Source: Farysia itapuensis
Lineage: Eukaryota > Basidiomycota > Ustilaginomycetes > Ustilaginales > Ustilaginaceae
Direction: 5' to 3'
Assembly (NCBI GenBank): GCA_023212645.1
Contig: JALBYC010000001.1
Coordinates: forward strand, 620,001-684,000
Length of the DNA: 64,000 nucleotides
Shown: positions 38,789-48,170 of the stretch, in pieces
How the letters are laid out: each line of letters opens with the position of its first letter
Numbering within the stretch: position 1 is the first letter of the stretch
The notes under the pieces: generated by a model
Databases searched by the model: none
What the model was told of the DNA's origin: nothing
Seen by the model: the letters and a program-made list of their open reading frames with translations, nothing else
Made by a program: the position numbers and the translations under genes

Positions 38789-40876
38789 CTATGTTTTGGT
38801 GCCGGCAAGGTCGGCACGCAGCGCTTCTCCAAGCTCGATGTACTGCGGGAGACTTTGTGGGTTGAGTAGGGTAGCTTGGTTGATGGAGTCGAGGGACGCG
38901 CCTCCGACCAGCTTGCGGATGGGAACTTCGACACGCTTGTTGTTCAGCGTCTTGGGCACGTCCGTGACGCGACGAATGTACTTGGGAACGTGGCGGGCAC
39001 TTCGCTTTGTGCGGATCAGTGTCGACAGCGTGGCGCAGAACTCTTTCCACGCAGCCTCGTCTTCTAGCGCCGGATGATTGGGCACCAGCACGACAAACAG
39101 CAGAACCACCTCGTCGTCCTTCGCCGGCGTCTTGAGCGCGACAACCAGCGAATCTGCAATACTGTCCTGCAGAGGATTCTCGGGCGATTCAAGCAGTTCG
39201 TAGATCTCGCTGCTTCCAAATCGGATCCCGCCCGGGTTTAGAATACCATCGGATCGACCGAGCATGACTAGGCCGCCGTGCTGCGAGAGCTGGACGAAAT
39301 CACCGTGATACCAGACACCAGGAATCTGTGCATAGTACGAGTCAAAGTACTTGCTTTCGTCCTGTTTCCAGAACCCAAGCGGTTGGGCTGGAAAGGGTTT
39401 GCGACACACCAAGTCGCCCACCTGTCCCTGTGCGACTGGCTGTCCTGTAGCAGAGTCATACACGGCCATGTCCATTCCCAAGTTTCGTGCTTGAATCTCG
39501 CCCGCCCGCACGGGCAGCGCCACATTGTGCCCTGCAAAGAGCGAGCACAGGTCCGTACCACCCGTCACCGAGCCAATCAGAATATCGGAGCCGATCTTGT
39601 CAAGGATAAAGGGGTACAGCTCTGCTCGGAGAGGCGAGCCAGTGCTGAGAATCTGTCGCACTTTGAGACCAGGATGGTTCGTCTTGACGTCGTACTTTGT
39701 CTTCTCCAGTGCTCCAAGATAGGCCGCGCTGGTGCCGAACGTTGTGACACCGTACTTTTCCGCCAAGTCCCAGAGTACCGAGACAGGTTTGAGCGGACTT
39801 CCATCGTAGAGCACGATGGGACAGCCAGCGACAAGCCCGGCGATCAAGAAGTTCCACATCATCCAGCCTGTGGTGGTGTGCTGGAAAAACACGTCCTGAG
39901 GCGTCAGGCCTCCATGAATGAGGTGCTCCTTCGACAGCTGAAGTAGCATACCACCAGCTCGATGCGTGATAGCTTTTGGCTTTCCAGTCGTGCCGCTGCT
40001 AAACAGAATCCAGAGTGGATGGTTGAAGTCGAGCTGCTCAAACGTCACTTCAGTAGCGTCCTGTCCTTCGTTCAAGAAGCTGGACCAGGTAGACCACAAG
40101 CCGCCTTGCTGGTCTGGAAGCGTATGTGAGGCAACGTAGGGTACCACAATGACGCCTTCCAGTGCCTGTTGGTCGGCTTTTCTGTCTGCTTCAAGTCCGT
40201 CAACCACGCTCTTGAGTTTGGCGAGGTGGTCGTGGACTTTGCCATTGTACCGAACGGCGTTGACACTTAGTAGTAGTTTCGGGCGAACAGTTCGGAGCCT
40301 CTCGAGGACGCCTTCCGGTCCAAAGTCGGCGGCCGCACTGGTCCACACGGCTCCAATACTAGACGCTGCTAAGAAGGCGACCAGGTTCTCGATATTGTTG
40401 GCCGAGTATGAGGCGACTGTGTCGTTCACCTTGATGCCACGCTTGCGCATGGCAGCTGCAGCCTTTGCCGTGAGCGCATACAGCTCCTGGTATGTGATGG
40501 ATGACTCGTCTAGCGCGCCCGTGGTCGTATCAACCTCGGTGGACTGGATGACGGCTACGCCAGACGAATCGCGATGACGCAGCAAATTCTCTGCAAAATT
40601 AAGTCGGGCACCCTCGAACCACAGCGGAGGCGGATACATGGCTGCATCATCTGCCACAGCCCGAACAGCTCCTACAGACGAAATGGTACCCGTTTCCACC
40701 CAGACCGTCTTCCAGAACGCATCGAGATGATCACACGACCACCGCCAAAGCTCGTCATACGTCTCGAGCTTGAGCCCAAATCTCTCGTTGACTGTACGTC
40801 GGAATCGATCGATTGACGTAGAGCCGACGTCCTTGGGCTCCCATACGAGCTTGCCCAGAATCGATGCGTCGCTCAT
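38789..40876 (-). CDS. AACS: Acetoacetyl-CoA synthetase
   Basis: This 695-residue acyl-adenylate enzyme activates acetoacetate to acetoacetyl-CoA. The N-terminal LVWEPKD segment and the ACS-like block precede the phosphate loop ILFSSGTTGKPKAI (about residue 293). Motif YHGDFVQL and the hinge region GRSDGILNPGGIRFGSSEIY follow near 540. The C-terminal RHVPKYIRRVTDVPKTLNNK segment carries the catalytic lysine region. Acetyl-CoA synthetase is the main alternative, but the N-terminus, the ITHRAGGMLL block and the C-terminus match AACS. The frame extends 60 codons upstream. A second in-frame ATG at 40942 would add a basic 22-residue extension. It shares orientation with PCK1 313 bp upstream. Confidence 0.9.
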   Translation of the reverse strand: MSDASILGKLVWEPKDVGSTSIDRFRRTVNERFGLKLETYDELWRWSCDHLDAFWKTVWVETGTISSVGAVRAVADDAAMYPPPLWFEGARLNFAENLLRHRDSSGVAVIQSTEVDTTTGALDESSITYQELYALTAKAAAAMRKRGIKVNDTVASYSANNIENLVAFLAASSIGAVWTSAAADFGPEGVLERLRTVRPKLLLSVNAVRYNGKVHDHLAKLKSVVDGLEADRKADQQALEGVIVVPYVASHTLPDQQGGLWSTWSSFLNEGQDATEVTFEQLDFNHPLWILFSSGTTGKPKAITHRAGGMLLQLSKEHLIHGGLTPQDVFFQHTTTGWMMWNFLIAGLVAGCPIVLYDGSPLKPVSVLWDLAEKYGVTTFGTSAAYLGALEKTKYDVKTNHPGLKVRQILSTGSPLRAELYPFILDKIGSDILIGSVTGGTDLCSLFAGHNVALPVRAGEIQARNLGMDMAVYDSATGQPVAQGQVGDLVCRKPFPAQPLGFWKQDESKYFDSYYAQIPGVWYHGDFVQLSQHGGLVMLGRSDGILNPGGIRFGSSEIYELLESPENPLQDSIADSLVVALKTPAKDDEVVLLFVVLVPNHPALEDEAAWKEFCATLSTLIRTKRSARHVPKYIRRVTDVPKTLNNKRVEVPIRKLVGGASLDSINQATLLNPQSLPQYIELGEALRADLAGTKT

Positions 40877-41189
40877 CCTTGCTTCGCTGGTTCGTGGGGC
40901 TAGAATGTCGATTGTGGAGAAGAGTAGCGTTCGCCGGAACATCCGTTTCGGTTGAAACGGGCCAACTTGAACCCGTTCAAATTGCCGGCCAAAAATCACG
41001 GCTGTCTCCGGTCCGCCAAGATTTACACAACCGTCGTATTGTTCTATGCACGACACACATTGACCAAGCGGGTGTTGGTAGAGTCAAGTTCTGAATTCAT
41101 CGTCATGCGAAAAAAAGGAAAGTGTTTACAATCGAATAGGAAAGTAGAATGTGTGTATGCTGCTACGTAAGAGATGTATCTGTCTGCGC
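40877..41189. promoter_or_regulatory. Intergenic region upstream of AACS
   Basis: These 313 bp hold the AACS promoter and the PCK1 3' end. An in-frame ATG for AACS at 40942 lies inside it. No specific regulatory site was recognised. Confidence 0.35.
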
Positions 41190-42848
41190 TTAGAGCTGCG
41201 GTCCGGCAGAGGCGACTTCGGCAGAGACGTCGTTGGCGTACTTTTCAAAGTTGGTGGTGAACATGTCGGCAAGCTTGTTGAGCTCGGCCTTGAAGCCAGC
41301 TGCATCCGGCCACGAGGTGGCAGGGTTGAGCAGCGTCTCGGGCACACCGTTGACAGCCTTGGGGATTTGCAAGTTGAAGACGCCAAACTTCTGGAACTCG
41401 GCCTTGGCCAACGAGCCGTCGTGGATGGCATCAATGATCTTTCGCGTGTACTTGAGCGGGCATCGCTGGCCAATACCGTACTTGCCTCCAGCCCAACCAG
41501 TGTTGACGAGCCAGACATCAGCCTTGTGCTTCTGCATGCGCTCTGCCAGCATCTTGGCGTACACACGGGGGTGCAGCACAATGAAAGGCTGTCCGTAACA
41601 TGTCGAGAAGGTAGGCGAAGGCTCCTGGATACCATCCTCAGTACCCGGTGTCTTGGATGTGTAGCCAGAGATAAAGTGGTACTGGGCCTGGTTGGCGTCG
41701 AGCTTGGACACGGGGGGAAGGACACCGTAAGCATCGCAAGTCAGGAAAATAATGTTCTTGGGAGGGCTGTCGGCAATGCAGGGAATCTTGGCGTTGGGAA
41801 TGAACTCGATGGGGTACGAGCATCGTGTGTTTTCCGTGATGGTGGCGTCGTCGTAGTCGACTTCACGTGTGTTCTTGTCGTACACTACGTTTTCGAGCAC
41901 GGCACCGAAGCGGATGGCGTTGAAGATTTCGGGCTCCTTCTCGGCACTGAGACCAATGCACTTGGCGTAGCATCCACCCTCGATGTTGAAGACACCTTCA
42001 TCAGACCAGACGTGCTCGTCGTCACCAATGAGCATTCGCTTAGGGTCAGCGGAAAGGGTTGTCTTGCCAGTGCCGGAGAGACCGAAGAAAAGCGAGACGT
42101 CGCCGCTCTCACCCTCGTTGGCTGACGAGTGAAGCGAAAGCTGGTTGTACTTGACCGGCATGAGGTAGTGCATGACGGAGAAAATACCCTTCTTCATCTC
42201 ACCGGCGTACTCGGTGCCTAGGATGACCATCTCGTGACGCTTGAAGTTGACCTCGACAGAGGTGGTGGAAGTCATACCGGCCGTGAATCGATTGGCAGGG
42301 AATTGACCGGCGTTGTAGATGATGAAGTCTGGCTCGCCAAAGTGTTCGAGTTCCTCGACAGTTGGTCGGATCAGCATGTTGTGCATAAAGAGGGCGTGGT
42401 AGGCTCGGCCGCAGATGATGCGGACCTTGATGCGGTACTTGGGGTCCCAGCCGGCAAATCCGTCAAAGACGTAGATGTCCTCACGAGTGTTGAGGTAGTC
42501 GATAGCACGTTCACGGTTGATCTCAAAGGTGTGCTCGTCCATCTTGATGTTGACGGGGCCCCACCAGACGTGGTCTTTGGAGGTCTCCTCGTAGACGATA
42601 CGCTTGTCCTTGGGCGAACGACCGGTCTTCTTGCCAGAGTAGTTGATCAGAGCACCGGCAGATGAAATGACGGCGCCTTCCTTCTTGATGGCATCCTCGT
42701 AGAGCTGGGCAACGGAAGCATTGCGCTTGAGGTGGACCTTCTCCATGTCGAAACCGGCATCGGAGAAAAGTCGGAGGTCGGAGCCGAGGAGGGAGTAGTG
42801 TGGGTTGTGAGTAGGCAACTCATCGTGGTGGTTTCCTGGCGAAGTCAT
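41190..42848 (-). CDS. PCK1: Phosphoenolpyruvate carboxykinase (ATP)
   Basis: This 552-residue enzyme converts oxaloacetate and ATP to PEP and CO2, the controlling step of gluconeogenesis. The kinase loop [16 protein letters not shown] (about residue 252) and the following [18 protein letters not shown] block are diagnostic of the ATP-dependent family. The substrate-binding segment [15 protein letters not shown] also fits. The ATG at 42848 is chosen. The longer open frame upstream reads through what looks like a 5'-UTR intron, whose acceptor falls at 42882. A large antisense frame over this gene is a shadow. The gene is divergent from OST5. Confidence 0.97.
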   Translation of the reverse strand: MTSPGNHHDELPTHNPHYSLLGSDLRLFSDAGFDMEKVHLKRNASVAQLYEDAIKKEGAVISSAGALINYSGKKTGRSPKDKRIVYEETSKDHVWWGPVNIKMDEHTFEINRERAIDYLNTREDIYVFDGFAGWDPKYRIKVRIICGRAYHALFMHNMLIRPTVEELEHFGEPDFIIYNAGQFPANRFTAGMTSTTSVEVNFKRHEMVILGTEYAGEMKKGIFSVMHYLMPVKYNQLSLHSSANEGESGDVSLFFGLSGTGKTTLSADPKRMLIGDDEHVWSDEGVFNIEGGCYAKCIGLSAEKEPEIFNAIRFGAVLENVVYDKNTREVDYDDATITENTRCSYPIEFIPNAKIPCIADSPPKNIIFLTCDAYGVLPPVSKLDANQAQYHFISGYTSKTPGTEDGIQEPSPTFSTCYGQPFIVLHPRVYAKMLAERMQKHKADVWLVNTGWAGGKYGIGQRCPLKYTRKIIDAIHDGSLAKAEFQKFGVFNLQIPKAVNGVPETLLNPATSWPDAAGFKAELNKLADMFTTNFEKYANDVSAEVASAGPQL

Positions 42849-42881
42849 GGTGACAAAAGAATCTCTATGGTATGCAAAGTA

Positions 42882-43222
42882 CTGTAGAGGGTGAGAGGTA
42901 AGAAGGAAGGAGAGGTGGGGACAGAGGGGCAGGTGGTCAGTGTGCGTTCCAGCTATGACATGGTGCAAAGACCCTCGTGACGCAAGAGTAGCCGGACTGG
43001 CCTGTGAAATGAACGACAATTCCAAAGTGGACCGGGCCAGGTCGGGTTAATTGCCTAGCCGATCTGTAATTCACCCCGGGTGCAGCACTTTGGAAAAACA
43101 TTCCAGGCCGCCGCGCCAGCGATTACAAACGAGGCCCCCGGCCAGGCGCCTAGAAAAAGCGCCTCCCTTTCCCCACATTTCACGGATCTTTCCGGGTTTA
43201 GGAAGAAGCAAGCATCACTTAC
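42882..43222 (-). other. Probable 5'-UTR intron of PCK1
   Basis: Reading the minus strand, CAG precedes GTAAGT at 43222. A CTGAC branch-like site and a pyrimidine tract of about 50 nt lead to the acceptor CTCTACAG ending at 42882, 33 nt before the PCK1 ATG. The predicted length is 341 nt. An alternative acceptor exists at 43002. Confidence 0.55.
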
Positions 43223-43829
43223 CTGTTCGTGTCAAGAGTGGTGGTAAGGGGAGAAACACGGCAGCGAAACCAACGGTGACCAAAGAAGAAAAGGATAAGG
43301 ATTGCGGAGGATGAGCTCAAGGCAGCGTCTATATATGTGCCGTGCATGCTTGCATCCTTGCGAGCGCGGAGCATTGCGGACAGCCCCGCAATGGGCGGAA
43401 GAGCAGGTTCGTGCGTGGCTAAACAGTCAGCGAACAAGGTGGTTCGGAATTTCGCGGGGCCGGAAACACCCGAAGGTTTCAAACGCACGCATACACTTCG
43501 AGTCTTCGAATAGCAAATGCACCGTTGGTCCCCCCCGCTTCTTCGGGCTACCGCGGATTGGAACATGAACTTTTATCCTCGTTTGTATTTCACTCTCAAT
43601 CGGTCGGTCAGGGACGAGATGCAAGGTCAACATTGCGCAGCCATGCAGATCTGTTCGCGCGTTCGCCGGCGAGTAGCTTGCAGGTCTAACAATAGCAAAC
43701 AGACCTTTTGCTGCTTAGTTAGCATGACTAAGTTGAACTCGGAAGGACTTGCGTTTGGGCCCCTCGCATCCATCAATTGAGAATGTGAATGCTTTTGCAT
43801 TGCTTCTCACAGCAGCTGTGCACCTCAGC
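43223..43829. promoter_or_regulatory. Divergent promoter region PCK1 / OST5
   Basis: On the minus strand TATATA occurs at 43330-43335, about 108 bp before the probable PCK1 5'-UTR donor, a sensible position for a TATA box. SYGGGG cores (either strand) occur at 43384, 43454 and 43533, with further copies inside the intron (43074, 43136, 43171). No gene was found on either strand. Confidence 0.45.
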
Positions 43830-44263
43830 ATGAGCCAAGTCGACACATCAGGGCCTCTGGCGGTAAGTTTGCAATCTCAAAGCGGCCTCCGCAATCGGGA
43901 TCAGCCCAAGCACTGAGAAGATGCGTGATTGCGGACTGACAAGCGTTTCACTTGCACGCTAACCCCTCAGGCGCTGCACCAATCTTCAGCTTCCTTCAAA
44001 CCAACGATACCCATTTCAGCATTACCGTATCTGGCTTTCGTCCTGTTGGCGTCCTTTTTTCTTTCAGCCTTCTATTTCACAACGTACGTGTCTTGCATGA
44101 CGGAGCTCCATATCTTGTACTGACACCCGTGCGCACCTTGAACCTTTTTAGATTGCCAAAGAAAGGTCTAGGAGCAAAAGAGATCATTGTGGCGCTACTT
44201 GCCAGCTTGCAGGCTGGATTCGGCGTTGTTGCTCTGTTCAACGCCGTCGGTGTCTATGTCTAA
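43830..44263 (+). CDS. OST5: Oligosaccharyltransferase small subunit, Ost5/TMEM258 family (three exons)
   Basis: The coding sequence joins 43830..43862, 43971..44083 and 44152..44263 and gives 85 residues. Introns have GTAAGT...CCCCTCAG (108 nt, CTAAC branch site) and GTACGT...TTTTTAG (68 nt). The protein has two membrane segments, LPYLAFVLLASFFLSAFYF and IIVALLASLQAGFGVVALF, joined by a short basic loop, and it ends GVYV. The length, the two helices, the ASL..GFGV pattern and the closing G(I/V)YV match the TMEM258/Ost5 family. That subunit belongs to the ER enzyme transferring the N-glycan to nascent proteins. Exon 1 encodes only eleven residues. PCK1 lies divergently upstream. Confidence 0.87.
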
Positions 44264-44602
44264 GGCAACAGCTTTCTTCGTCCAGGGTCTGCACAACAGA
44301 ATAGACATCTTTGACTAAGAGTGACAGCCTTGTGCGCGGTAATACAGCTACAAAGAAGCTTAGCTTTCGCAGAGGCAGCTTGACTGAATGTCCTATCATG
44401 AGAAAGATGGTGCCATCGGTACAATTGAGGTCCTTTCGTGAGGCCGGGTGAGGAACCCACTGGACGCGTGAGCGCGTTGACAAGTAGCTGAAATCAAAGT
44501 GCTCACTCAACAATTTCGGTGCAACAGTTCAGTGACACTCTGTCACGGCTTCTTTCTCCATACCAATTCTCTAAAGCGACAGAAGTGTCGGCCTAAGCAA
44601 GT
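44264..44602. other. Intergenic region downstream of OST5
   Basis: These 339 bp precede the coiled-coil orphan gene. Nothing beyond its presumed promoter is recognised. Confidence 0.35.
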
Positions 44603-45415
44603 ATGAGCAACCAATTCCTCAGTGTGGAGTATATGCAGCTCCTCAATGACAAGAACAAGGCACAGCAAGACACGATTGATCATATGCGTAAACTAATAGC
44701 ATTGCAAGAGCACTTCCAAGCCCTACAGCAAAGCAGCACCCAGCTGGAACTGAGGTGCTCTTCCAATCAACAGGAGCTTGACCGCGTAAAGCAAGAGAAC
44801 CAGAACTTAAGGGAAGAGCTGGAACGCATACGTCAACAACCAGTCGCGTCATTCAAGTGCATGTCGCCCTGCTGCGTAAAGAAAACTGACGATAAGATGA
44901 AGAAGAAATTGCTATACTCCATTGATGATGCCAGGCGTAGAGTGTTGTTGCAGGCTGCTACGCAAAACCCGGCACTGGCTGCGCAGCCGCTGGCTAAGAT
45001 CAAGCTGACAAGCCACCACATCCTCACAAACGCTGCCGGAGAAATGCTCGCTGACAGCGAAGATGGCATGCGCCGCCTTTACGAGATTCGCGCTTCTGTC
45101 GCTGCGTCAGCTGCAAAGCTTCGTGGTTTGCCTCGTATGCCGTCTGAGAGCGCACCAGAGAAGGCAACATACCAGTATTACGTCCGCTACTATCTGCCAC
45201 AGATGCTCGAAGTGCAGCAGGAGATCGAGGAAAACTGCGTCGAAGTGAGCTGGGCAACAGCCCACTGGAAGAGCAAAATGCTACTGCAATTGCACTTGCG
45301 GGATGGGGGCATTAGACGCGTCCGGAACGGCGGACATGATAACCCTCAACAAGAAGCATTGCCGATGGACGACGAAAGTGGTGTTGAGCAAATGCTAGAT
45401 GATGTTGTTGCGTAG
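44603..45415 (+). CDS. Coiled-coil protein of unknown function
   Basis: This single-exon frame of 270 residues starts at a good ATG. Residues 10-80 form a Gln/Glu/Leu-rich heptad region (for example ELDRVKQENQNLREELERIR), so a coiled coil is likely. A short Cys pair (CMSPCC, about 86-91) separates it from a second helical, Lys/Arg/Ala-rich half. The tail is acidic. I do not recognise a family. Codon use looks like that of its neighbours, and the frame is long enough to be a real gene. It sits with a second orphan between OST5 and CDC73. Confidence 0.6.
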   Translation: MSNQFLSVEYMQLLNDKNKAQQDTIDHMRKLIALQEHFQALQQSSTQLELRCSSNQQELDRVKQENQNLREELERIRQQPVASFKCMSPCCVKKTDDKMKKKLLYSIDDARRRVLLQAATQNPALAAQPLAKIKLTSHHILTNAAGEMLADSEDGMRRLYEIRASVAASAAKLRGLPRMPSESAPEKATYQYYVRYYLPQMLEVQQEIEENCVEVSWATAHWKSKMLLQLHLRDGGIRRVRNGGHDNPQQEALPMDDESGVEQMLDDVVA

Positions 45416-45824
45416 CAGAGTCTTCTTGCTCACATTGCATCCTTTCTCGCTGCTGTGCCTTCTCTAGTTTGTGTGCTCAGCTTCTCGTACTGCTCATCTC
45501 GCAATTCAATCAAGATGCTTCACTGGGTTCGCGGATGGTGGCCCTGCCCGGACTACAGAATACTCTACTCAGTCTTGTGGAAGATAGATGACAAGCCTTG
45601 AGAAGACTTACGACTGCAGCTCTTACACTTCTTACAACGCTCATTCCAGCAACATGCTATCATCAGTAGTATCATGCTGTTGCGCGTTGCGCGTTGCGCT
45701 TTTTGACCATGAAAGTGTTAGATCCCGATTTTCTTTGCTTTCATCAACTCACATCGACGGCGTGTTGACTGTGATTTGATCACCGCAATCCGCACTTTAT
45801 TTCATCGCTTTGCGTCGGCCCAAG
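45416..45824. other. Intergenic region between two orphan genes
   Basis: These 409 bp contain three perfect tandem copies of the 7-mer GTTGCGC at 45679-45699. No gene or RNA was recognised. Confidence 0.45.
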
Positions 45825-46460
45825 ATGCCGGCAGTCCGCACAAGGCCGCGCGATGTGCTGCTCAAGGTGCCCAAAGTAGAGCCATACTCTAATAACTATG
45901 TAGCGCCGTCTGTTCGAGCCAAAAATGCTGCGACAAACACAACAAGCGCAGACGCACCCGCTCCATCCGCGGAAACTCTTAACACGGATCATGCGCCAAT
46001 AGACGCCGGCGTCACGGAGGCGGAAAGCGACCGAACGCAACGGGAAAACTCGCCCATTCTGCCCTTCCTATCTGTCAGCCGCGCAGAAACACAGACCATC
46101 GACATGTCAAAAGCGGCAACGTCGTCGGCGGGATGGAACAGTCTACTTATATGGGCGCGACGTCAAAGAGGCGCGCAATGGGACTCGTCAACTGCCATCT
46201 GGCAAGTCGACAAGTATTCTCCCGAGTACTACTCGTTCTGTGAAGATCCTGCCCAACTCAATCGTTCGGTGGAAAGGCAAATTGATACAACACAGAACGG
46301 CCCATTACCATTGGATGCATTAGAAGCTTCAGCAGAGGACGACAAGGGACCTTCTCGACTCGTCTATAGGATTAAGGAAGATACCTCGGCCACACCCAGC
46401 CGCACCAACAGCCCACCACCTGTAGCCCTTGGCCGTTCAGCTCGCTTACTCCGTCGTTAG
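45825..46460 (+). CDS. Hypothetical protein
   Basis: The frame gives 211 residues from the ATG at 45825; the preceding in-frame codons contain no ATG. The N-terminus is basic and Pro-rich (MPAVRTRPRDVLLKVPKVEP) and is followed by an Ala/Thr-rich low-complexity stretch. A denser segment at about 95-150 contains SAGWNSLLIWARRQRGAQWD and SPEYYSFCEDPAQL, possibly a small folded unit. The tail is Ser/Pro/Arg-rich. No family was recognised, and no signal peptide or membrane segment is visible. The stop is 130 bp from the convergent CDC73 stop. Confidence 0.55.
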   Translation: MPAVRTRPRDVLLKVPKVEPYSNNYVAPSVRAKNAATNTTSADAPAPSAETLNTDHAPIDAGVTEAESDRTQRENSPILPFLSVSRAETQTIDMSKAATSSAGWNSLLIWARRQRGAQWDSSTAIWQVDKYSPEYYSFCEDPAQLNRSVERQIDTTQNGPLPLDALEASAEDDKGPSRLVYRIKEDTSATPSRTNSPPPVALGRSARLLRR

Positions 46461-46590
46461 TCCCCGCATTATTGCATTTGAGCCTTGTACTAGTACCCAA
46501 TCAGGAAAAGCAATCTCACTCTTTTCATGCCCCAACCATTCTGTAGCAGTCATGGTATACAACTGTTGATTCAGTAGAAAGATACACTCG

Positions 46591-47958
46591 CTAAGCGATG
46601 AGATGCGGTTTCCTTCGCTGGGTCCAGGATTCGAGTTGGCGCCAAAAGTGGCTGACTACCTGTTTGTCAGTGTGTCGCTTGTTTCGATCGACTTGCAGCT
46701 CTGTGACGTTCCATTCACGAATGTTGGGGCTCTGTGGCTCGTTGTGCCAGCGCACGTATACGCCCATTACGTTTTTGAAAAGCTCTTTAGGTTCGTTCCA
46801 CTTGTATGCTTTGAACTGCCAGCCCTGACCGGTGGTGAAGACGGCAATGACTCTGTTCCAAGGGTCGGCAGCTGCACCGGTGGCTCCTGACGAGGCCAAG
46901 CGATTGACTGCTTCGGCGTTATCGACCACCAACAGTCGACGACCGATGCCAACGCCTTGGCCGGGCACCGCTGCTCCCCCTCGGCTGGTGATGGACACGA
47001 CCAAGTCTGCAACGCCACGCGCGCGTTGCCTCGCCTCCTCTGGATGCACAAAAATACCTTCTTCCAGGTATTGCTTGATGTTGAACATGTTGAGCAGACT
47101 GGTTGGTGAATTCGAGATGACAACAATCGGATCTTGTGCACGTTGTTTCCTGACTTGGCCGCTGGAAGATCGGGCTGCAGACGCTGCAGGTGCAGCTGCC
47201 GGCGCACTGCGCCCTGCCAGCTTCCGCGCTGCTTCGACTTTCGTCGAAAAGGATCTTCTGAAGCTCTCGAAGTCTGTGGACTTGGGTACTGCGACGCGTG
47301 AGACGGCAGCACCTCCTGTTGCGATGCTGGCGTTGCCCCTCAATGCGTCGTTGCGGGTGCGCAGTACCACTTCGTATTGCGAACGTATTCTTTTGACAAG
47401 CTCGGCGTCGGTCTTGTTGACCTGGTAGGGTCGTTTTGTGGTGGGAGCGGCAGGAGCGGCACTAGTCTGCTTGACAGCTGCTGATCCATCTTCTGCTGCG
47501 ACACTGGCCTGAGCGACGGCTGTGACAGCACTCAGAGGTAGAACACCGGACCAATCAGACCGACCGCCGAGTAGATAGTCCAGGATGGCCGCTCTGTCTA
47601 GCGCAGAGAAGGATGCTACTTTGGCAGTCGCCGATTGCGCAAGGTACGCGCCTGGACGCTCATCTCTCGCTTGCACACCAAATATGACCGCTTCCACCGA
47701 GTAGAACAGCAAAGGCTCCGACTCCAGAAGTGGCAGAGAGTCGGCCTGGAAGCGAGAGGCAAGCTCGTCTCTTGAACGGGCTAATCGTGTTGGCAGTGTC
47801 TTGTCCAGTGTCGTCTCTCCAATTTTGACGGAACGTGCTTGCAACACTGACTCGACCGGAGTATCCGTCTCGTCCAAGAACGTGAGCTTGGCCAGAGGGT
47901 CACCCTCTTGAGCCCCGCTCTGAATGGCGCCGCGGATGAGATCCAGCGCGTCAGACAT
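46591..47958 (-). CDS. CDC73: Cdc73/parafibromin, Paf1 complex subunit
   Basis: This 455-residue protein has the N-terminal Cdc73 region (MSDALDLIRGAIQSG, and YSVEAVIFGV near residue 85). A Ser/Ala-rich middle follows, then the Ras-like Cdc73 C-terminal domain from about 280, with PIVVISNSPTSLLNMFNIKQ and FTTGQGWQFKAYKWNEPKEL. The Paf1 complex travels with RNA polymerase II and promotes histone H2B ubiquitination and elongation. The C-terminal domain is well conserved here to the final residues. The gene is divergent from TRM4 with 212 bp between starts, a probable bidirectional promoter. Confidence 0.92.
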   Translation of the reverse strand: MSDALDLIRGAIQSGAQEGDPLAKLTFLDETDTPVESVLQARSVKIGETTLDKTLPTRLARSRDELASRFQADSLPLLESEPLLFYSVEAVIFGVQARDERPGAYLAQSATAKVASFSALDRAAILDYLLGGRSDWSGVLPLSAVTAVAQASVAAEDGSAAVKQTSAAPAAPTTKRPYQVNKTDAELVKRIRSQYEVVLRTRNDALRGNASIATGGAAVSRVAVPKSTDFESFRRSFSTKVEAARKLAGRSAPAAAPAASAARSSSGQVRKQRAQDPIVVISNSPTSLLNMFNIKQYLEEGIFVHPEEARQRARGVADLVVSITSRGGAAVPGQGVGIGRRLLVVDNAEAVNRLASSGATGAAADPWNRVIAVFTTGQGWQFKAYKWNEPKELFKNVMGVYVRWHNEPQSPNIREWNVTELQVDRNKRHTDKQVVSHFWRQLESWTQRRKPHLIA

Positions 47959-48170
47959 TGCTGCAATCTGGTTGTCCGTGCAGAGAACAAGGAGAGCAAG
48001 GATATCCGGAAGGCGAAATCCAAAATGGCCTTCGGAGCCGAGTTCAAGGAGCGAAGGCCCCGTTATTTTTTAGGAAGAACCGGAGAAATTTCAACTTCTT
48101 TTTTGGCGAAATTGTTTTGAGCTGCCTCTCCTTTCCCAGCTGTCATTACCACGCTTCTGCCTAGACAGAC

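Noticed and set aside
41151..42125. Plus-strand open frame (324 codons) opposite PCK1
   Set aside because: Antisense shadow of a highly conserved gene; low complexity of Val/Gly/Asp.
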